Source: JBLHKE01 sp047619485 (GTDB lineage Bacteria > Verrucomicrobiota > Verrucomicrobiia > Verrucomicrobiales > DEV007). From it: a stretch of 11,599 bases of DNA. Below are positions 7,152 to 11,599 of this stretch, piece by piece (the first letter of the stretch is position 1; each line of letters opens with the position of its first letter). Location of the stretch: assembly GCA_047619485.1 (NCBI GenBank), contig JBLHKE010000181.1:1-11599 (forward strand), read 5' to 3'. The position numbers and the translations under genes are program-made. The notes beneath the pieces were generated by a model. It did no database searches. It saw only the letters and a program-made list of their open reading frames with translations, and was not told the origin of the DNA.

Positions 7152-7850
7152 ATGAAAAGCCTTCAAGCTACGGCTCTCGCCGTTCTGCTTGCTCTCAGTT
7201 CGACCTCCTCCGTCAAGGCAGCCCAGAGTTCTGCTGGCGCAGGCGAAATCGCTATTTACACCGAAGCGACTGGCACCGATGTTCTGACGACGGCAGATCT
7301 CATACATGACTTCGATACCAACGACCGCGAGGACGCTGGCATCTTCACCCGCAGCGGAGCGGACATCACGCTGAACCGCGCTGGGCATTACCTGGCGATC
7401 TACAACTCACAGTTCAACGGTGCGCCACAGGCTGGCACAGAAGAACGCGTGGAGATCCAGAGCTACCTGACGCTCGCCGGTGCGGCGCAGCCAACCGGAT
7501 GGTCGCAAGGCTTCATCCGCCGTCAGCAGAGCCAATTGGATGCTGTCACTACCGGGATGATCACCTCGCTCGGCCCACCAGTCATCTGGGTCGATCCGGC
7601 CACCAGCCGCATCTACCTACGCCACACCCGTCGCACGGACTTCGCGGCGATCCCGCTCGATATCACCGATCAGTTCAGCCGCAACCCCGGCCTGCCGTTC
7701 GAGAATAGTGCGCTTGCACCGACAGTCATCGCGACCGGGACTGGTGACAGTGGCGTTGCCATCGAGGCAGTGCAGACCGAGTTCCCACTGATCCTGCCGA
7801 CCAGCGGTGGCAAAGGTCGCTACGGACGTGTCAACGTGACCGCCCCGTAG
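7152..7850 (+). CDS. Short head-to-tail derivative of the giant secreted protein (232 aa)
   Basis: Residues 1-23 are a signal peptide (MKSLQATALAVLLALSSTSS, then VKA). Residues ~30-125 resemble the first beta-rich unit of the 1395-6812 protein (IAIYTEATGTDV, LIHDFDT, GHYLAIYNSQ, SYLTLAGAAQPTGWS). From residue ~137 (MITSLGPPVIWVDPAT) to the end, the sequence matches the last ~95 residues of the giant protein, including YLRHTRRTDFAAIPL, DQFSRNP, VIATGTGD, IEAVQTEFP and GGKGRYGRV. Relative to the giant protein about 1,570 central residues are missing, and the frame is preserved across the join near 7540-7565. The gene is probably an internal-deletion paralogue whose product is still secreted; whether it is functional is unknown. 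The next gene, PEP-CTERM, starts 54 bases later and may be co-transcribed, since no strong hairpin lies between them. Confidence 0.85.
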   Translation: MKSLQATALAVLLALSSTSSVKAAQSSAGAGEIAIYTEATGTDVLTTADLIHDFDTNDREDAGIFTRSGADITLNRAGHYLAIYNSQFNGAPQAGTEERVEIQSYLTLAGAAQPTGWSQGFIRRQQSQLDAVTTGMITSLGPPVIWVDPATSRIYLRHTRRTDFAAIPLDITDQFSRNPGLPFENSALAPTVIATGTGDSGVAIEAVQTEFPLILPTSGGKGRYGRVNVTAP

Positions 7851-7904
7851 ATCTAGGTTCGTCCGTCATCATTCAAAGACATCTCATCTCAAACTTCCTC
7901 AGTC

Positions 7905-8516
7905 ATGCGTAAGAAAAGTAACAGCCTCATCACCGCAGTAGCCCTACTGGCAGCCCTCGTCTCGAACGCGGGTGCGGCCGTGATCTACTACAAGGATCAA
8001 GACATCCCGATCCCGACCTCGTATGAGGGCGTCTCGGTCAATCTTGAGACAACTGCGGTTACCAACGCTGTCGCGGGCGCCCCAGGTGCCGACATGAACT
8101 TCGTCTTCGGCGGGGCAGGGATCACCAGCGATGCAGATGAGACAGGCACCTCGCCGACGTGGCAGCCAGTGCGTGTTGGGACGGCAAATACAGATGCGGT
8201 TCAAAATCTGGCTCTAGGGACGGTCGTCGGCCCGAGTTCGGTGGTCGCGAGCGATTACGGTGGATCGACCACCCACTTCGCCACCTTCACCTCAGGCAGC
8301 AAAGGCTACATCGGCTTCTCCGTCCTGCTGGCAGACAACACCACGGCCTACGGCTGGGCTGAAGTCACCCTCCAGGATGACAACACCGAAGGCGTGATCC
8401 ATGGGTGGGCCTACGATGACACCGGAGCCACGCTCGCAGTCGGGGTGCCCGAACCGAGCCACACCTTGCTCGCAATCTTGAGCCTGTCCGTCCTAGCACT
8501 CCGCCGCCGCCGCTAG
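7905..8516 (+). CDS. PEP-CTERM sorting domain protein (203 aa)
   Basis: Residues 1-24 are a signal peptide (MRKKSN, hydrophobic core, SNAGA). The middle ~155 residues are a beta-rich secreted domain ending in YGWAEVTLQDDNTEGVIHGWAYDD, a pattern known from many short verrucomicrobial and planctomycetal PEP-CTERM proteins. Residues ~181-203 are a complete PEP-CTERM signal: VPEPS, a hydrophobic stretch (LLAILSLSVLAL) and RRRR. In this family an exosortase (EpsH/XrtA-type) recognises the PEP motif and processes the protein at the envelope, often in bacteria that make exopolysaccharide. No exosortase gene is in the window. The start is ATG 7905 with no purine-rich Shine-Dalgarno site, like its neighbours. 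A damaged paralogue lies at 661-1267, also downstream of a giant-protein tail. Confidence 0.92.
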   Translation: MRKKSNSLITAVALLAALVSNAGAAVIYYKDQDIPIPTSYEGVSVNLETTAVTNAVAGAPGADMNFVFGGAGITSDADETGTSPTWQPVRVGTANTDAVQNLALGTVVGPSSVVASDYGGSTTHFATFTSGSKGYIGFSVLLADNTTAYGWAEVTLQDDNTEGVIHGWAYDDTGATLAVGVPEPSHTLLAILSLSVLALRRRR

Positions 8517-8987
8517 TCCCAAATCGGCGCGCAGCGCCAGTCGTCAGGAGAGTGGCTTGGCAATTCGCTCAAAAGGGAGCACCGCTCCCGCCGACATTCT
8601 GGATGGCCGATGCCACCCACAGACCGCGTATGGTCAGAAAACTCGAGGTCAAAGTGATATCACACGCTGCTGGCAGCGCCACTTCGGTTCATGGTTAAGA
8701 AACCTGCCCGCAGAGCCCTAAGGGCTTGTCAGTAAATAACGCCTACAATCTGCTGGTTCTTTTGGCCATCACCCGCGTTAGCTTCCAACTCAAATAGCCC
8801 GCTATCATCGCTGAAATCTGCCTTGGTGCTGGCTAAAATTCCTGCGCATCTTTGTATGACTTATTTCCTGACAACCCCTAAGGGAGAAAGTCGCCGACCG
8901 ATGAACAAGAACCACATACGAGGCCGACGGGATGGAACAAGCTGGCACAACGCAGCGAAATTCCTTCATTCAGTCCCGTTTTACGTT
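8517..8987. other. Gene-free stretch with possible coding relics on the minus strand
   Basis: I see no complete gene in these ~470 bases. Directly after the PEP-CTERM stop, GGCGC-GCA-GCGCC (8526-8538) could form a small hairpin without a T-run. A 6-bp palindrome with one central base sits at 8714-8726. On the minus strand two stop-free stretches of 43 codons (8732-8860) and 39 codons (8572-8688) lie in different frames and read like ordinary protein (for example ADFSDDSGLFELEANAGDG). Neither has a good start, so a frame-broken gene remnant is possible. Confidence 0.4.
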
Positions 8988-9359
8988 CTATTCTGGGAGG
9001 GCAACCGTTTCAGTCTTGGACCAAACGACGGAACCTTCCTGCGCAATCGAAACACTGGTCTTCGCTTTCACGGTTCCCTGCGTGTCATCTACAGTCGCTG
9101 AGCATGCGATATCAAAATCGTCCTTGGCGCTACTGCTAGAGACAGTGCTAGTCTCGCTCCCTTCCTCCATCGACATCCGTATCGTCTGTGGCTTTCGTGG
9201 GAGCCTTGATCCACTCTTGTCACGAATGGTTATGTCCACGTCATACAGCCCTGGATACTGAGAGTGGGAAAGCTTTGCGTGGCTCTGGATATCCGAATTC
9301 GAACATCCAACGAAGGATGTTGCAATCAGCAAGGCCGCGAATCTTATGGAGTATTTCAT
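8988..9359 (-). CDS. Small predicted lipoprotein (123 aa), unknown function
   Basis: The N-terminus MKYSIRFAALLIATSFVGC is a lipoprotein-type signal with the likely lipidated Cys at residue 19, followed by a Ser/Asn-rich start of the mature protein. The mature part (~105 residues) is polar and appears beta-rich (YPGLYDVDITIRD, GTVKAKTSVSIAQEGSVVW), so it should sit in the periplasm or on a membrane face. I do not recognise a family. I chose ATG 9359 because the purine stretch AGAAGAAAG directly precedes it; a TTG at 9374 would add five residues and place charged residues in front of the signal. The 180 bases upstream separate it from another minus-strand gene. Base composition is less GC-rich than the left half of the window. 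Confidence 0.7.
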   Translation of the reverse strand: MKYSIRFAALLIATSFVGCSNSDIQSHAKLSHSQYPGLYDVDITIRDKSGSRLPRKPQTIRMSMEEGSETSTVSSSSAKDDFDIACSATVDDTQGTVKAKTSVSIAQEGSVVWSKTETVALPE

Positions 9360-9368
9360 CTTTCTTCT
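9360..9368 (-). promoter_or_regulatory. Purine-rich ribosome binding site deciding the lipoprotein start
   Basis: On the minus strand AGAAGAAAG immediately precedes ATG 9359. Spacing is tight, but this is the only purine-rich stretch near a start in this gene and it favours ATG over the upstream TTG. Confidence 0.4.
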
Positions 9369-9539
9369 GACCAAAACTGACTTGGGCTGTTCAAAGTTGA
9401 ATTGGACGAGGTTTCTTGATCAACGTCATAGGTCACCCACTCGCTACTGGGAGCGCGCCTCCGATACTGTTCTAGGTTTGTCGCTGCCCTTAGGCTTCGA
9501 CTTCAGGGTAAAGGTTAGAGCGTTCACGAATCTAATCAA

Positions 9540-9938
9540 CTACAGCGGGAGGCGTTTGATCACCATCGTCTCGGCATTGCTGCCGATTCCCTGAGGCACC
9601 AACAAAGCTTTTAGTGATGCAGTCAGTTCCTGGCCTGAGAGAGAACGAATCGGATCCCTCTCTTGAAAATAGAGTTTTGCCGTACGCCCATTCTTCAACG
9701 TTACATCCAGACCAAATTCTTCTAACGCAATATCGATGTTTACTGCGGTTGCGGTCACCGCTGAAACCTCAGGCATAGACTCTAGACAGTGCGTAATCCT
9801 GTTGAAAACCCCATAGTAGCCGAATTCATAATCTCGATTTTCTGCTTTGTCCCAACGGTCAAACAGGACGAGACCGATCACTGTCATAATAACAAGGGCG
9901 ATTGATCGGAACAGATACTTTTTAGTCTTAGGTTTCAT
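9540..9938 (-). CDS. Single-pass membrane-anchored hypothetical protein (132 aa)
   Basis: The chosen start gives MKPKTKKYLFRS followed by a hydrophobic helix (residues ~9-26), a typical N-in membrane anchor. The remaining ~105 residues form a soluble domain with alternating charged and hydrophobic segments (VTATAVNIDIALEEFGLDV, LKNGRTAKLYFQE). I do not recognise a family. An in-frame ATG at 9971 would add MRFGEDIQPST; that start abuts the first base of the group II intron on the opposite strand, so the natural 5' region has been displaced and this longer start is doubtful. Neither start has a clear Shine-Dalgarno site. It may once have been co-transcribed with the minus-strand genes at 10469-11538, before the intron landed between them. 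Confidence 0.6.
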   Translation of the reverse strand: MKPKTKKYLFRSIALVIMTVIGLVLFDRWDKAENRDYEFGYYGVFNRITHCLESMPEVSAVTATAVNIDIALEEFGLDVTLKNGRTAKLYFQERDPIRSLSGQELTASLKALLVPQGIGSNAETMVIKRLPL

Positions 9939-9971
9939 CGTGGAGGGTTGAATATCTTCGCCGAACCTCAT

Positions 9972-10442
9972 GTGTGCCCAGCATGGGCGAAAACCAAAGG
10001 GGATTCAAGTCCCTCGTTTATAGAGTGAACATCCAAAAGATGAAAAGAACTACCACAAGCCAACTGCGGAAGGGTGACCGACCGTGGGGAGGAAGGCTAT
10101 GGGGCTGCCAAGCGTGGAGCGCATAGAGAAAGCGAAGCCAAGAAGCAGAGCCCGAAGGGATAAACCCGCAAGCGTGAACATGGGAATGACCGAACAGATA
10201 CGATGGGTCGACCTGGCCTCCCTCCCGTACGTCAACCCCGATCGGGAGTGATACTACGAGCGGAAATAGGAGCCGGGCAGAGAAAGAGAGCCCGTGCGAA
10301 AGCGTCGCTGTTCCGAAAGGAGAGGCGGCGGACGTTCGTTACCTCAAGGTGAGGTGACAGGTGACGTTTCGGAACCACCGTGCTACGGACCCGTATAGCC
10401 GGTGGTGTGGGGGCGGGAGTTCAAATCTCTCGCCTACCCGAT
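9972..10442 (+). ncRNA. ORF-less group II intron (471 nt ribozyme)
   Basis: The 5' end GTGTG (9972-9976) fits the GUGYG consensus and leads into the hairpin GCCCA-GCA-TGGGC. Domain I motifs common in bacterial group II introns follow (GATTCAAGTCCCTC at 10002-10015, AAGCCAACTGCGG at 10057-10069). Domain V is at 10374-10406: a proximal helix ACCACCG...GGTGGT, distal TACG-GACC-CGTA and the 2-base bulge TA. Domain VI (about 10409-10438) is a stem with a bulged A at 10436, seven bases from the 3' end, as expected for the branch point; the 3' end is CTACCCGAT. A short helix CGGGC/GCCCG (10274-10294) may be domain IV, where the reverse transcriptase/maturase gene would lie; it is absent. The intron is antisense to its neighbours and lies between genes. 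Domain V carries an extra base and an altered triad, so self-splicing is doubtful. I could not find a convincing EBS1/IBS1 pairing. Confidence 0.82.
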
Positions 10443-10468
10443 TCTGCTTGTTTTTGTTAAGGGCATTG

Positions 10469-10894
10469 TCACGCCGTTCCACGGAGAATTTCCAGTCGAT
10501 TTGCCGGAACATCTGAGGAAAGAAAATCAGGTATTGTGGAGTTTGTTCGGCGAGGACGACTGAGGAATTCGATCGGCCACTCTGCTGTGCGCTCGTCTGT
10601 TACATGGATGTAATCACCTGGGTTCTCCTCATTAATGTGTTCTTTCTGTAGGATCAACGCTAGTGGCTCATCAGAACCAACTGTCTCGTTTGCGCAAACA
10701 AGAGCTTCTTCGTATGTCGGGAAGGCATAGAAGTAATCGTTTCCACCCTCTTCGTCGGGAGCTCCTCCTTCGGGGTGGCACCACACGCGATACTCTAACA
10801 CTTCATCCCATACGTAGCCACCTCCGGCACCGGCAACTGCGGAGTAGCTACCAATCTTTTCTGAGTCGACGGCGGTTGGATATTCGCTGCGCAT
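10469..10894 (-). CDS. Conserved hypothetical protein with GSYSAVAGAGGGYVWDEVLE signature (141 aa)
   Basis: The protein starts at ATG 10894, preceded only by a weak purine stretch (GATAAGAAAC). Residues ~15-60 carry a strongly conserved segment: GSYSAVAGAGGGYVWDEVLE, YRVWCHPEGGAPDEEGGNDY and YAFPTYEEAL. This is followed by DEPLALILQKEHI, PGDYIHV and TEWPIEFLSRPRR. I recall very similar small proteins in myxobacteria and other phyla, sometimes labelled as acetyltransferase-associated, but no acetyltransferase motif is visible here and I do not assign a function. There is no signal peptide or membrane segment, so it should be cytoplasmic. It lies 56 bases downstream of the AlkB-like gene on the same strand and may share its transcript. 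The length looks normal for the family, so the gene is probably intact. Confidence 0.8.
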   Translation of the reverse strand: MRSEYPTAVDSEKIGSYSAVAGAGGGYVWDEVLEYRVWCHPEGGAPDEEGGNDYFYAFPTYEEALVCANETVGSDEPLALILQKEHINEENPGDYIHVTDERTAEWPIEFLSRPRRTNSTIPDFLSSDVPANRLEILRGTA

Positions 10895-10950
10895 AGTTTC
10901 TTATCACCGTCTTATGCGGAGTCGGCATCGGCTTGCGTCCCTGAACTCAA

Positions 10951-11538
10951 CTATTGAAATGAGGGCTCTCGAAAAGTGATGTTTATTCTGCCATGTTCAT
11001 ACCGCGGAATTTTTGGCAGCGTGTGTTCGTATCTGCTTTGGCACCATTCCCCCATCACCAACATGCTCCCATTGCCCAATTCTAGCGAATAGACCTCGCC
11101 ACTGCTCTTGTCCCGGAAGTTGAAATCCCGCTCTTCCCCGAGACTGATGGAGGGCAGTATCGTCCGTTCGCCGGATGTTTCCTGGTCGGAGTGATAAGGT
11201 GCGAAGTAGTTGCCATCAGGATAAAACAGGCACATCGCAATTTCAAATTTATTGCTTAATAGGCGTTCGACTTTTTCTCGTAGGTCAGCCATTGCACCGG
11301 ACCAAACATGGGCCCTACCGTGAATATGCTCAGGATGTTTGTCTTGTCTGATCAGCTCCGCAGTTGAGAATAGGATTTTAAAACTGTCGGTAGTGATGAG
11401 CTGTCCACCCGCTTCAATAACTATCCGCTCTTTGTCCAAGTGGTAGTGCTCGATCAACTCGCGATAGAGTTCTTCCGCGCTCTGCCGGTCGAGAAAGTCG
11501 GGGATATATTCGACGGAACAATTGAGAGGAAGTTTCAT
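10951..11538 (-). CDS. AlkB-like 2-oxoglutarate/Fe(II)-dependent dioxygenase (195 aa)
   Basis: The iron and cosubstrate motif is complete: HSD within YFAPYHSDQE (His116, Asp118), His172 in YEHTLPK, and RINITFR (Arg184, Arg190), the RxNxTxR that binds 2-oxoglutarate in AlkB enzymes. The segment CLFYPDGNYFAPYHSD matches the AlkB/ALKBH2 pattern Y-x-D-G-x...HxD, and FNFRDK fits the following beta strand. Family members remove alkyl groups from DNA, RNA or other substrates by oxidation in the cytoplasm; the substrate cannot be told here. I chose ATG 11538, giving MKLPLNCSVEYIPDFL, which matches where such proteins usually begin. A GTG at 11568 would add ten residues, and the frame is open to the window edge, so a longer form starting outside the window cannot be excluded. 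The gene may form an operon with the next one downstream. Confidence 0.85.
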   Translation of the reverse strand: MKLPLNCSVEYIPDFLDRQSAEELYRELIEHYHLDKERIVIEAGGQLITTDSFKILFSTAELIRQDKHPEHIHGRAHVWSGAMADLREKVERLLSNKFEIAMCLFYPDGNYFAPYHSDQETSGERTILPSISLGEERDFNFRDKSSGEVYSLELGNGSMLVMGEWCQSRYEHTLPKIPRYEHGRINITFREPSFQ

Positions 11539-11599
11539 CAGCTGATTACATATTCTATGCGATCCCACGGAGTCTGTTTCAATCGCATAACATAGTGTT

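Noticed and set aside
8823..9101. Plus-strand open frame of 92 codons
   Set aside because: It overlaps the lipoprotein gene, lacks a ribosome site and the protein has no domain-like pattern.
10002..10016. Second T-arm-like stretch (GATTCAAGTCCC)
   Set aside because: No tRNA cloverleaf fits around it; the motif is common in domain I of bacterial group II introns.
10050..10235. Minus-strand 61-codon open frame inside the intron
   Set aside because: It lies within structured intron RNA and is antisense to it, far too short for a maturase.
10411..10442. T-arm-like sequence (GGGAG-TTCAAAT-CTCTC) suggesting a tRNA or tmRNA 3' end
   Set aside because: There is no acceptor-stem partner, no anticodon or tag region and no CCA; it fits better as domain VI of the group II intron, with a bulged A and a CCCGAT end.
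1..11599. CRISPR array, integrase, toxin-antitoxin pair
   Set aside because: No regularly spaced repeats, recombinase motifs or typical small gene pair were seen anywhere in the window.

Overview
The window most likely comes from a member of the Verrucomicrobiota (possibly Planctomycetota). The signs are a PEP-CTERM sorting signal, a giant secreted protein with autotransporter-associated beta-strand repeats, Calx-beta and LamG-like modules, a C-terminal block resembling the tails common in secreted verrucomicrobial proteins, and GC-rich genes mostly lacking Shine-Dalgarno sites. This placement is inferred from gene content, not from a marker gene.

Left part (1-8516, + strand): a duplicated and decayed family of secreted-protein genes. 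The window opens inside the tail of one paralogue (2-616). A PEP-CTERM gene (about 661-1267) follows; it has lost its 5' third and is interrupted in its sorting signal by a roughly 160-bp palindromic MITE. Next is an intact 1805-residue modular extracellular protein (1395-6812) with a strong hairpin after its stop. Then comes a 232-residue gene (7152-7850) that joins a head like that of the giant protein to its last ~100 residues, as if the middle were deleted in frame. Last is an intact PEP-CTERM protein (7905-8516). The order 'tail module then PEP-CTERM protein' occurs twice, so the locus looks like a duplicated cassette reshaped by recombination and a transposon.

Middle (8517-8987): no convincing gene, only short stop-free stretches on the minus strand that may be the remains of one.

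Right part (8988-11599): four minus-strand genes with lower GC and a different character: a small lipoprotein, a single-pass membrane protein, a conserved hypothetical protein with a GSYSAVAGAGGGYVWDEVLE signature, and an AlkB-like 2-oxoglutarate/Fe(II) dioxygenase. Between the second and third lies an ORF-less group II intron (9972-10442) on the plus strand. Its domain VI and ends are well formed, but domain V appears to carry an inserted base and a change in the catalytic triad.

The two halves show no clear functional link. The left half is cell-surface or secreted biology. The right half holds accessory genes with a retroelement relic.
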